Below are positions 41,942-51,180 of a stretch of DNA of 57,322 bases, piece by piece. A program made the translations under genes and the position numbers. The notes beneath the pieces are model-generated. The model had not been told where the DNA came from, did not search any database, and worked only from the letters and a program-made list of their open reading frames with translations. The first letter of the stretch is position 1. Every line of letters starts with the position of its first letter. Location: assembly GCA_947626825.1 (NCBI GenBank), contig CANQTM010000007.1, positions 1 through 57,322 of the forward strand. Reading direction: 5' to 3'. This DNA is from an uncultured Bacilli bacterium (GTDB lineage Bacteria; Bacillota_I; Bacilli_A; RFN20; CAG-631).

Positions 41942-44900
41942 TTATTTATCATAGTTTTTTTTCTTTTTTAAAACAACTACTACAACAGCAACTAATAATG
42001 CAACAGCAGCAACGCTTCCAACTACTATAGCAATTATACCACCAACTGGCATATGGAATGGTTCGTCAGTAACAGGTTTAACAGCTTCAGAAGTATAATC
42101 AAATGTTAAATCTTCAATATAATATCTTAATGAAATTTTTTGTGTTTCCTTATCATAACTAAATATAATTGGATTATCTAAAGGTTTACCTGTATTTTGA
42201 TTAATAACCATAATTTGTAAACTTTGTCCATCATTTGTTTGACGAACTTCATTAAATTCATAAGTAACATCTAAATTATCATTTAAAACATTATCAACTT
42301 TAAAGATACCTGTTCCATCATTATAAATTTCTAAATGATATTTATTACCATCGGCATCTGTTGTATCATATATACCAGTAATTTCTTTAACAACACCTTC
42401 TTCAACTTTTGGAGTTTCCATTTCAACTACTTCGTCATACAAAGCTTGTAAATGTTTGACTTGTTCTTGATCTAATAAAGCAATTTGTTGTTCATCAGTA
42501 ATATTATTAAATTCAGTATAAGCATTCTTAATTGCATCAATATTATCAGATGTTGCATGTTCATAACTAAATACATCTTCTAATAATTGCATTACTCTAC
42601 TTGTTACTTCATCAGCAACTACAATAGTATTATTACGATTAGCAAAATAATGTTTATAAATCCATGAATCATAACCAACACCATTAGTTGGATAATTCAT
42701 TGTTAAATCATTAGCATCTATTTCTAGATAATTTTCAATAAATCCAATATCAAAAACGAAATTAGCATAATGATATGGATAAAGGAAGAAATACATATTA
42801 GGGCAACCATTAATTGCATCACCTAATGTAATGAAATAATCAATACCTGCATAATATAAATCTTTTAATGATTGAGTTATTTGATTATTCATATATAATG
42901 TTTGAATATTATATATTGCTCTATCATTATAGTTAGCTTCTAATACAGGAGCTTTATAAGATTTAAATGTATAATTTTTTAAATTATCAGCAAATAAGAA
43001 AGCACTATCTCCAATTAATTCAAGATTATATGGGAAAGTAACTTCAGTAAGATTTTTAGCACTTATAAAACTTTCTTCAGCTACTCTATATGTTTCTTCA
43101 TCAATAACATAAGAAGTTCGTTCTGAAGCCATTGGATATGCATCTAATTGCCATTTATCATTTTCAAGATATTTATAAAGTACACCATCAGAAATTTTCC
43201 ATAAAGGATTATTTTCTGCATCATTTTTTGTATAATTAACTTCACCATTATGAGTGAAATTAGTTAATCCATTGATCATAGTGAATGCTCTATCACCTAT
43301 ATCTGTTAAGCTATCTGGCAAATCTAATGTTTTAAGATTAGCATCATAAAATGCTTCATCGCCAACTTTTTCTAATTTTGGCATATTTATAGTGTTAAGA
43401 AGAGCAGAAGAACCAGCACTATAGAAAGCACCTTCTCCAAGTTCTAAACATTCACTTAAATCAAAACCATATAAACTAGTACAATTATCAAATGCATAAT
43501 TACCAATCTTTTTAACTTTTGATAAGTCAACTTTTCCTAATTTATTTTGACCATAGAAAGCACCTTCACCAATTTCTTCAATTTTTGATAAATTGATTAA
43601 TATTAAGTTGCCAACATAATCTGCACTATAATAAGGCTCGTTATATTGGTCATATTTAATAGATATATCAACAGCATAGAAAGCACTATCAGGAATTTTG
43701 ACAATTTTTGAATTTTCTAAATTCATTACATTTGATAAAGAAGCACAATTTTGGAAAGCAGAAGTGCCTAAAGATGTAACGTTTTCTAAATCAACAGCTG
43801 TTATACCACTATAAGCAAATGATGCAGTTCCAATAATTTGAGTTGTTTGTAAATCAATTGATTGTAATGCACTTGTATTAGCAAATGCATAATCGCCGAT
43901 TTCATTTAATGATGTAGCAGTAAATGAATTTAATGCAGTATTTCCAAAGAAAGCATAATTTCCAATTTTACTTACATTTCCTAATATAACTGTTTGTAAT
44001 TTAGTAGCATATTCATATGTTTGTGAAGCAGCATTATAAATTGCCGATGCTCTAAATGCTGAATCACCAACATTTGTAACCTTTGGAGTATTAACAGAAA
44101 CTAAATTTTGAGCTTCTGCAAAAGCATAGGCACCAATTTCATCAACATTATCAGATTCAAAACTTGTGATATTTGAAGAAGCAAAAGCATATTCTCCAAA
44201 ACCATCAGCTTTAACACTGCCAAGAGTAACTTTTACTTCATCATTTTCAGCAAAAGACCTTGCAAAAGCATAATTTCCTATTGTTACATTGTTTCCTAAT
44301 GTAACACCTGTTAAACTTGTACAATTTTCAAAAGCAGATTCACCAATAACAACATTATCAGTTAAAGTTATATCAGTTAAAGCTGTGGAAGCAAACATGT
44401 AATTTGGAATATTTGTTAAGCTATTTAAGCCATAAACTTGATTTAATGAAGCTGCCGAATCAAAAACACCTTCACCTAAAGTAACATTATTAGCAATTGC
44501 TCTAATATCAACTGTTTCAAGTTTACTATAAGCAAATGCATAAGATTGTATTGTATTAACAGTATTTGGAATTTCAAGTTCAGTTGTAGCATTACCTGCA
44601 AAAGCAGCAAAACCTATTGTTTTAATATTTGCTGGAATTTCACTTACAACTAAATTGTTTGGAACTAAAATTAATGTATCTTTTGCTTTATTAACAAGCA
44701 TACCATTATCAAGATCATATGATTCACTTGTTCCATCAATAACAATTGAATTAAATTCATCAGCACCAACAAATGGTGTGCCTATAAATGTAATGTTTGT
44801 ATTAGATTTTAAAGTCAATGTGTTCAAACTACTATTTCTAAAAGCATTATTAGCTAAAGTAACACTACCAGAAGGTAAAACTAAATTAGAAATTTTACTA

Positions 44901-47900
44901 TTAGAAAAAGCAGATTCATTAATAATTAAATTTTGACAATTATCTGCAAAAGTAATTGTTTCTAAATTTTCACATCTTGCAAAGGCTCTAGCATTAATTG
45001 TTACTTCATCATTAGTAAATGTGACATTTCTTAATGAAGAACAATTAGCAAAAGCATTTGTGTTGATTAATTTTACAGGAATTGAAATTTCTTCAATTGC
45101 AGAACCACTAAACATACCATTGCTTATTGGATTTTCTTCAAATAAAGTAATATCTTTTAAATTATTACAATTAGCAAAAGCATTTCTTCCAGCCATACGT
45201 AAACAATTTAATCTTATTTTAGATATGCCTGTATTTTCAAATGCTGATTGACCTACAGTAATAACATTAGATAAATCATTGCCATCTTGAGTTTCTCTTT
45301 CATCAATTTCATCTTTCTTTCTTGATGTAGAAGTTTGAGCATCTTCACCGTTAATATCAGTTAAAGAACGACAATTTGTAAAAGCAAAATTCTCAATTTT
45401 ATTAACATGATTTAAGTTGATTTTCTGCAATGATTTGTCATTATAGAAAGCCCCAACATAAATATCATTAATTGAATTTGGTAAAACAACTTCTTCTAAT
45501 TGTTGTAAACCAGCAAAAGCATAATTTTGAATTATTTCTACTCCTTCTGGAACAATAATTTTAGTAATAGGTTCTGAATAAGTTTTAACTATTGGATTAT
45601 CTACACCAGCTTCATGATTATCACCAATATATTGTCTTTGAGCATAACCATCTTCATCAAAACCTTGATAGATATAATGTGAAAAAGCATATTCACCGAT
45701 GTATTGAATTCCTTTATCATCAGGAATAGTAACTACTCCACCTGGTCCTTTATAATATTGTAAAACAATACCAGAAATAATAAATGGAGACTTAACAGTA
45801 ACATTAGTTTCAATAGATTGAATTGTATCAACACCATTTATTTGAATTGTTGCTCTAATTGATATGCCAGTTGCTTCTTCTAATGCAGTTACAATTCCAT
45901 ATCGATCATCACTTGCATCAGGCTCAACTTTAACTTTATTAGGGAAACTTGATTCCCATTTAATAGTTACATTACTATCATCTAAATACCATGGCTCTAA
46001 AGCAATATGTAATTTGAAACTTTCACTTGGATAAATTTCAAATAAATTGCTTGATGGTAATATTGAAGTAACAATTTCATCATCATTAGGGACTGAACCT
46101 AAACTTGAATATTCAAAATCATCATCAAAAGTAAATATTGTTGAATATGTATCAAATTTTGGTCTTTCTAAAGCATTTAAATTTATTGAAGCATTTGGAT
46201 TTTGGTTAAATCTAAATCTTCCATTAATAGTTATTCCATATTCTTCTGATCTGCCAATAACAGTGGCATTACCATTTTTAGCACCTTCAGGAAGAATACC
46301 AATTAATTCACCATCATCTGCCATAACAGCAACATTTGATGAAGTAGCAGTCCATTTCATGTTTTGTAATACTGCATTTTCAACATTAACATAATCATTT
46401 AAATTAATAATTTCATTAGCATTAACATCAAATCTTGATTCTTTAAATGCTAATTCTTTATTATCAGTTCCACTTAATGGTACTATAAATAAATTTGAAT
46501 TCAATGCATAGTCATTTATCATAAAGACTATTGAATTTGAATAATCAGAATTTTTAATATCATGTAAATAATCAGTAATTTCAATTCTAACTGTTGTTGC
46601 TTGATTTGCTTCATCTTGAAGAACAGGCGTTGGATAATCAGTTAATGAAATTAAAGTATTATTAGTAATAACACAAGGTCTAATTGCTTGAACAAAACGA
46701 TTATCAGAAACAGTTAGTTCAATATAATAGCGATTTTCTTTTTCTGTTTGATCCCATTCTGTAACATAGTTAATATTTTCAAGAGTTGGTGTTTCATAAT
46801 CAACATAGAATGAAAATTCAAAAGTATTATTTGCAACATTGGCACCATTTTCATAATCAAGTTCAGCAACCATTTTAACAGTCATTTTACTATTATTTGC
46901 AAATGGATCACCTGTATTTAAATCATACATTGGAAAATCAAAATCAGAATTAAATGGTAATGTTTGACCAGCGTTACCATAATAAGTTGCTTTCATATTA
47001 TTGTAAGTAACTTTTGTATATATAACTTTGCCTGTTTTATCATCAGTAATTGTTGTTGTTAATTTTTTAGCACCTCTTAGCATTCCAAGATATGCTGTAT
47101 ACAATTGATAAATACAATCTTCATCTAATGATATAGCTGCTTTTTCTTCAGAAGCAGGGATTAAATCAAATCCTGCAGGTACATCATAAATATAAGCACC
47201 TAAAGGAATCATATAATAATCGCCATATTTACCATAAGGAGTTGAAGCATATAAATCAGCTTTCGTTTTATCTTTTTCACTTATACTGCCATTTGCTCTA
47301 TCTGCATCAACTTCATAAAAAGTTTTATCAAACATTGGTGGATTTAACCAATCACCATAATAAGCAAGGAATGGCACATTTAAATCTACTTCGCCTTCAT
47401 TAGCATCTAATGTTGCAAAACCTTCAACATACATACCATTTTTAAAGTTATCATCTATATATTTTTTATCAGCATCTGTTAATGTCAAAGTAACAGTAAT
47501 TTTAGCTACTGTACCAGAAGGAACAATAAGTTCTGTACCATTTAAAGTAGCATTACCACTAATATTTTCAACCTTAACATCCATATTAGGATCTAACATA
47601 TAAGCTGTTTCAGCAACAGATTTAATAGGATTATCATCTGTAGAAACTGTTTCAGTCATTGTTAAATTACCAACATTATATGTTAATGTTTTAGCTTCTC
47701 CTCTAACAGAACTAATATTGCTAATATTAAATTCTAATGTATATTTTCCAGATTTAGTAGGATCATCGCCAAGTTCAATTTTAGTTTTACCTTCAGGTTG
47801 AATAGAATCATCAATATATAAATAAGCATTTGTATTTACAGAATTACTTAATGAAGCAAGACCAGCTCCTTGTTTTCTTGGAGAATATGGATTATCAACT

Positions 47901-49969
47901 TCATTTAAACAAATTGTAGCACTAGACATCAATAATCTATTAACCATTTTAGTTACTTCAGGAGCATCTAATTGTGGCCATGTTTCTTTAACATAATCTC
48001 TAATAACTAAAACAATACCACAAGCATTAGGTGTTGCCATTGAAGTACCTGACATTTCATCATAACCACCACCTAAAATAGATGATGTAATAAAACCACC
48101 ATGAGCAGTAATTTCTGGTTTTAATGTTAAATCAGTTAAAGGACCCCAAGATGAGAAATCTGACATAAATGGTCCAGCTTTGAATTCATCTTTATTAAAT
48201 GTTAAAGTTCCTTCTTTTAAATTTTCAAGTCTTGTACCAGCTTCTTGAGTAATTAAAGCAACTGGAATAGGAACTTCATCACCAACAGTAATTGATAATG
48301 TACCAGAAACATTATTATAAATAACACATGCAAAGGCTCCATTTAGAAAAGCCATTTTTAATTTATCTTCAAAAGAAGATGTCCCTCTTTTTACAATAGC
48401 GATTTTATTTTTTATTTTATTTCTAATAGAAATATAGTGACTGTTATCTCCATAACCTGGAACAACAACAAATCCCACATCATATGAACCATCAGCATTC
48501 TTAGTGATACCCATCGAATTAAGATCAGCATCACTATAACTTTCAAGTTTAGCAATTAATTCATCAACAAATTCATGTTCAACTTGTTTAGAATCAAAAG
48601 CATTTTTAAAGAAAATAGCATTATCATCTTCATTATTTATTTGCGCATAAGATGTTAAAACACCATCAATTGAAGCAACTGTTAAAGAGCCAGGATATGA
48701 ACCAGGTGATGAAACTGTACCAGATTCAGGATTAGTAACTAGGTTAGTTCCTGTTGCTGATTGATAACCTGATGAATATTCATTACCAGCAGCTGTTATT
48801 AAAGAAATACCTGCTTTTTCTATATTACCATAAACTTCATTTGTTTTTTCTAATAATTCAGTTTGTTCGCCATAAGGGACTTCTACAGAATATCCTCCTA
48901 CAGCACCAAGTGACATATTAATAGCATCTACTTCTAATTTTATAGCATCTTCTAAGGCACAAAGAATGTCACCACTATCACCGCCACCATCATCATCACT
49001 AAAAACTTTTAGCCATGCAAATTGCGTTTGTGGTGCAATTCCTTTAATTACTTGTGATTCGCCACCTATAATACCAGATACATGAGTACCATGATCTGAT
49101 TCAACAGGGAAAACATCTGCTTTCTTTTCAGCATAGTCATAAGCAAATGGAATTTTAGAAGAAATGTAAACATCATTTATAGTTAAATCACCATTAGATA
49201 ATTCATAAGCAACTGTATCTTTTAATTCATTTTCAATGTCTTCTCTTTCTTTAGCTGGAGTTTCTATATCCATTTGGAAAACTTCATGAGAATAATCAAA
49301 TCCAGAATCTAAAACAGCAACAATTGTGTTTGAACCATCATATTTTGTTTCATTTTCATAAATACCAGTAACTTCATCAACATTTGTTTCATTTTTAACA
49401 GCAGTAGGTTGATAATATTGTGTTGAAACATAAGCTGCTTTAACACCATCAAATTGACGTATTTGTTCCATTCTTCCATAAGTAGTTTTGGCATAAATAC
49501 CATTTAAAACAGTGTCATAATTACCATAAACTTGATCAATTAATCTGTTTTTTAATAATTTTGAAGCAATTGATGATTGGTCTTTAACAAGTTGATTTTC
49601 ATATTCTATACCTTGTTTTGATTTATAATAATTTGAATAAGTATCAAAACCACTATCAAAATATTCTTCAAGTGCAGTTTCTTTATCAAGTTCAATAATA
49701 ACAGTTATTTCTTGATTTCTCAATTTAGCATCAGGAATAGCTGAAGTTACTTTTACTGAATCATTATAAATTTCATCAAAGCCTTTAGTTAGGTTTCTTA
49801 AAACTTTATCGAAATCTACCCTTTCAAGATTTTCATTTAAATTGTCATTTCCACCAGTTTGATAACTGTTATTCTTACTAGCATTTTCTGTACAACTTGC
49901 TAGCATTAATAAAGCTAAAAATGAAGAAACGAGACATTTTTTAATGTTTTTTAATCCTTTTTTGTTCAT
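41942..49969 (-). CDS. Giant lipoprotein: subtilisin (S8) protease fused to BspA-type leucine-rich repeats
   Basis: The 2675-residue precursor has a signal with lipobox LASC (Cys26) and a pro-region. A C5a-peptidase/lactocepin-like S8 domain follows at about 210-690: Asp221 (VAVLDSGFDYSH), His293 (SDHGTHVSG), Asn396 (AAGNEYSSG) and Ser643 (MSGTSMATP). A PA-type insert lies at about 490-600. Fn3-like domains occupy about 700-1400. From about 1420 to 2335 runs a BspA/LRR_5 array with repeated xxAFxxxxxLxxVxLxx and IGxxAF units. Next come a helical segment, a beta domain and a C-terminal helix followed by KKKKNYDK. Both a lipid anchor and a terminal membrane helix are present. Repeats probably bind a surface while the protease cuts it. 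GGAGG precedes the ATG. Confidence 0.92.
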   Translation of the reverse strand: MNKKGLKNIKKCLVSSFLALLMLASCTENASKNNSYQTGGNDNLNENLERVDFDKVLRNLTKGFDEIYNDSVKVTSAIPDAKLRNQEITVIIELDKETALEEYFDSGFDTYSNYYKSKQGIEYENQLVKDQSSIASKLLKNRLIDQVYGNYDTVLNGIYAKTTYGRMEQIRQFDGVKAAYVSTQYYQPTAVKNETNVDEVTGIYENETKYDGSNTIVAVLDSGFDYSHEVFQMDIETPAKEREDIENELKDTVAYELSNGDLTINDVYISSKIPFAYDYAEKKADVFPVESDHGTHVSGIIGGESQVIKGIAPQTQFAWLKVFSDDDGGGDSGDILCALEDAIKLEVDAINMSLGAVGGYSVEVPYGEQTELLEKTNEVYGNIEKAGISLITAAGNEYSSGYQSATGTNLVTNPESGTVSSPGSYPGSLTVASIDGVLTSYAQINNEDDNAIFFKNAFDSKQVEHEFVDELIAKLESYSDADLNSMGITKNADGSYDVGFVVVPGYGDNSHYISIRNKIKNKIAIVKRGTSSFEDKLKMAFLNGAFACVIYNNVSGTLSITVGDEVPIPVALITQEAGTRLENLKEGTLTFNKDEFKAGPFMSDFSSWGPLTDLTLKPEITAHGGFITSSILGGGYDEMSGTSMATPNACGIVLVIRDYVKETWPQLDAPEVTKMVNRLLMSSATICLNEVDNPYSPRKQGAGLASLSNSVNTNAYLYIDDSIQPEGKTKIELGDDPTKSGKYTLEFNISNISSVRGEAKTLTYNVGNLTMTETVSTDDNPIKSVAETAYMLDPNMDVKVENISGNATLNGTELIVPSGTVAKITVTLTLTDADKKYIDDNFKNGMYVEGFATLDANEGEVDLNVPFLAYYGDWLNPPMFDKTFYEVDADRANGSISEKDKTKADLYASTPYGKYGDYYMIPLGAYIYDVPAGFDLIPASEEKAAISLDEDCIYQLYTAYLGMLRGAKKLTTTITDDKTGKVIYTKVTYNNMKATYYGNAGQTLPFNSDFDFPMYDLNTGDPFANNSKMTVKMVAELDYENGANVANNTFEFSFYVDYETPTLENINYVTEWDQTEKENRYYIELTVSDNRFVQAIRPCVITNNTLISLTDYPTPVLQDEANQATTVRIEITDYLHDIKNSDYSNSIVFMINDYALNSNLFIVPLSGTDNKELAFKESRFDVNANEIINLNDYVNVENAVLQNMKWTATSSNVAVMADDGELIGILPEGAKNGNATVIGRSEEYGITINGRFRFNQNPNASINLNALERPKFDTYSTIFTFDDDFEYSSLGSVPNDDEIVTSILPSSNLFEIYPSESFKLHIALEPWYLDDSNVTIKWESSFPNKVKVEPDASDDRYGIVTALEEATGISIRATIQINGVDTIQSIETNVTVKSPFIISGIVLQYYKGPGGVVTIPDDKGIQYIGEYAFSHYIYQGFDEDGYAQRQYIGDNHEAGVDNPIVKTYSEPITKIIVPEGVEIIQNYAFAGLQQLEEVVLPNSINDIYVGAFYNDKSLQKINLNHVNKIENFAFTNCRSLTDINGEDAQTSTSRKKDEIDERETQDGNDLSNVITVGQSAFENTGISKIRLNCLRMAGRNAFANCNNLKDITLFEENPISNGMFSGSAIEEISIPVKLINTNAFANCSSLRNVTFTNDEVTINARAFARCENLETITFADNCQNLIINESAFSNSKISNLVLPSGSVTLANNAFRNSSLNTLTLKSNTNITFIGTPFVGADEFNSIVIDGTSESYDLDNGMLVNKAKDTLILVPNNLVVSEIPANIKTIGFAAFAGNATTELEIPNTVNTIQSYAFAYSKLETVDIRAIANNVTLGEGVFDSAASLNQVYGLNSLTNIPNYMFASTALTDITLTDNVVIGESAFENCTSLTGVTLGNNVTIGNYAFARSFAENDEVKVTLGSVKADGFGEYAFASSNITSFESDNVDEIGAYAFAEAQNLVSVNTPKVTNVGDSAFRASAIYNAASQTYEYATKLQTVILGNVSKIGNYAFFGNTALNSFTATSLNEIGDYAFANTSALQSIDLQTTQIIGTASFAYSGITAVDLENVTSLGTSAFQNCASLSNVMNLENSKIVKIPDSAFYAVDISIKYDQYNEPYYSADYVGNLILINLSKIEEIGEGAFYGQNKLGKVDLSKVKKIGNYAFDNCTSLYGFDLSECLELGEGAFYSAGSSALLNTINMPKLEKVGDEAFYDANLKTLDLPDSLTDIGDRAFTMINGLTNFTHNGEVNYTKNDAENNPLWKISDGVLYKYLENDKWQLDAYPMASERTSYVIDEETYRVAEESFISAKNLTEVTFPYNLELIGDSAFLFADNLKNYTFKSYKAPVLEANYNDRAIYNIQTLYMNNQITQSLKDLYYAGIDYFITLGDAINGCPNMYFFLYPYHYANFVFDIGFIENYLEIDANDLTMNYPTNGVGYDSWIYKHYFANRNNTIVVADEVTSRVMQLLEDVFSYEHATSDNIDAIKNAYTEFNNITDEQQIALLDQEQVKHLQALYDEVVEMETPKVEEGVVKEITGIYDTTDADGNKYHLEIYNDGTGIFKVDNVLNDNLDVTYEFNEVRQTNDGQSLQIMVINQNTGKPLDNPIIFSYDKETQKISLRYYIEDLTFDYTSEAVKPVTDEPFHMPVGGIIAIVVGSVAAVALLVAVVVVVLKKKKNYDK

Positions 49970-50008
49970 AAAAACCTCCTAAACAATTTTTAGTTTTTAT
50001 TTTAGGTT

Positions 50009-50031
50009 ATTATTATATAAAATATAATAAT
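50009..50031 (-). promoter_or_regulatory. AT-only hairpin in the leader of the giant gene
   Basis: ATTATTATAT-AAA-ATATAATAAT is a 10-3-10 inverted repeat inside the leader (about 85 bases) of the subtilisin-LRR transcript. It may be an operator or a stabilising RNA hairpin. Confidence 0.35.
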
Positions 50032-50058
50032 GATGCCTTGAATATTGCATTCCTTTCG

Positions 50059-50087
50059 ATTATAGCATTATTATATTTAATAATCAA
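50059..50087 (-). promoter_or_regulatory. Promoter of the subtilisin-LRR cluster
   Basis: Minus strand TTGATT, 17 bases, TATAAT preceded by TGC, an extended -10. It is the only clear promoter upstream of the three-gene surface cluster. Confidence 0.7.
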
Positions 50088-50142
50088 TATTTATTTTTTC
50101 CCAGTTCTTTGGAAGGCCTATTTTTAAAGCTTTAAAAAAATC

Positions 50143-50176
50143 AAAAAAAAAGACTATATTTTAAATAGTCTTCTTT
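50143..50176 (-). terminator. Terminator after cotJC
   Basis: AGACTAT and ATAGTCT pair around a 7-base loop with a T-rich run on the minus strand (read as AAAAAAAAGACTAT on plus). Confidence 0.75.
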
Positions 50177-50183
50177 TGAAATT

Positions 50184-50741
50184 TTAATTCATTTTTTTCT
50201 TATAATAGTCATATAATTCTTTAAATTTAGCAAAGTGAACTAATTCTCTTTCCCTTAAAAATAATAAAGGTTGAATAACATCTTCATCAGTTGCTAAATC
50301 TAATAGATGTTCATATGTTGCTCTGGCTTTTTCTTCAGCTGCCATATCTTCACTTAAATCAGCTAATACATCACCAGTAAAGCCCATACCAGTAGTTGTA
50401 AAATCATTTCCATAAACATCAGCTGGTGTAATTTCTAAACCATTTTGGGCATAATTGCAATCTAAACCATAATCTTTTAATTCTTTTAAAGAAGCTCCTT
50501 TAGTTAATTGATTAACCATTGCACAAATCATTTCAACATGACCAAATTCTTCCGTGGCAATATCAGTTAATAAAGCTTTGCCTTTGCCATCAGGCATTGT
50601 ATATCTTTGATTTAAATATCTTAATGCAGCTCCAAGTTCACCATATGGCCCACCATATTGTGTGATTATATATTTGGCCATTTTCAAATCTTTTTTCTTG
50701 ATATTAACAGGATATGCTAAATATTTTTTATATTGAAACAT
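50184..50741 (-). CDS. cotJC: CotJC, manganese-catalase-like spore coat protein
   Basis: The 185-residue protein belongs to the manganese catalase family and matches CotJC. YGGPYGELGAALRYLNQRYT, then a helix with IATEEFGHVEMI (Glu-Glu and His as dimetal ligands) and AAEEKARATYEHLL, give the EXXH-type pairs of the dimanganese site. The C-terminal helix holds LREREL..H. In Bacillus, CotJC is incorporated in the spore coat and may remove peroxide; here it follows a CotJA-CotJB fusion with only two bases between them. Ribosome site GGGAG lies inside the upstream gene end. Confidence 0.92.
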   Translation of the reverse strand: MFQYKKYLAYPVNIKKKDLKMAKYIITQYGGPYGELGAALRYLNQRYTMPDGKGKALLTDIATEEFGHVEMICAMVNQLTKGASLKELKDYGLDCNYAQNGLEITPADVYGNDFTTTGMGFTGDVLADLSEDMAAEEKARATYEHLLDLATDEDVIQPLLFLRERELVHFAKFKELYDYYKKKMN

Positions 50742-50743
50742 AT

Positions 50744-51118
50744 TTATCTATTCTCCCATGGAAATGGCTCATCATTCCATTTAAAAGTATTTGTTTGTTG
50801 GCAAATTGTTGTTGGAGCATATTTTTCAAGATATTTTTGACGAGCTTTATTAAATTCTTCTTTATAGAAATTTAACATTTTTAAAACTTTTTCATCATTT
50901 TCTTGAATGTCAAGATATAATGTTAAATCTTGAATTGCTAAATCACATTTTTGAATAAAAAGTAATAAAGCTTCTTGTTCATTATTAGGTATAACTTCTT
51001 TAGGACGGAAATTTTTATATGGTTTATAAATTATTTTAGAAAGGCTTCCTTTAGTAAAACCTTCATTGGCATCATAAAACTGATTTATTGAAGAAGTATA
51101 AGTATTATCTATATTCAT
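50744..51118 (-). CDS. CotJA-CotJB fusion protein
   Basis: The 124-residue protein joins two small coat-associated proteins. The N-terminal part (about 15-50) has the CotJA-like sequence F.KGSLSKIIYKPYKNFRP.EVIP. The C-terminal part (about 50-124) is CotJB: LLFIQKCDLAIQDLTLYLDI, EYYxQ-like KARQKYLEKYAP and the closing WNDEPFPWE. In Bacillus the cotJA, cotJB and cotJC genes are separate. Here JA and JB form one chain and JC follows directly, keeping the order. GAAGGAG precedes the ATG. Function in the coat is not well understood. Confidence 0.82.
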   Translation of the reverse strand: MNIDNTYTSSINQFYDANEGFTKGSLSKIIYKPYKNFRPKEVIPNNEQEALLLFIQKCDLAIQDLTLYLDIQENDEKVLKMLNFYKEEFNKARQKYLEKYAPTTICQQTNTFKWNDEPFPWENR

Positions 51119-51180
51119 ATTCTTTTATTCTCCTTCATTTCACTATATGAAAAATAAAGAAGAACTTCTAGGCAAAAAAC

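Noticed and set aside
42000-49900. Several plus-strand frames opposite the giant gene
   Set aside because: All lie inside the 2675-residue gene, whose frame and motifs are continuous.
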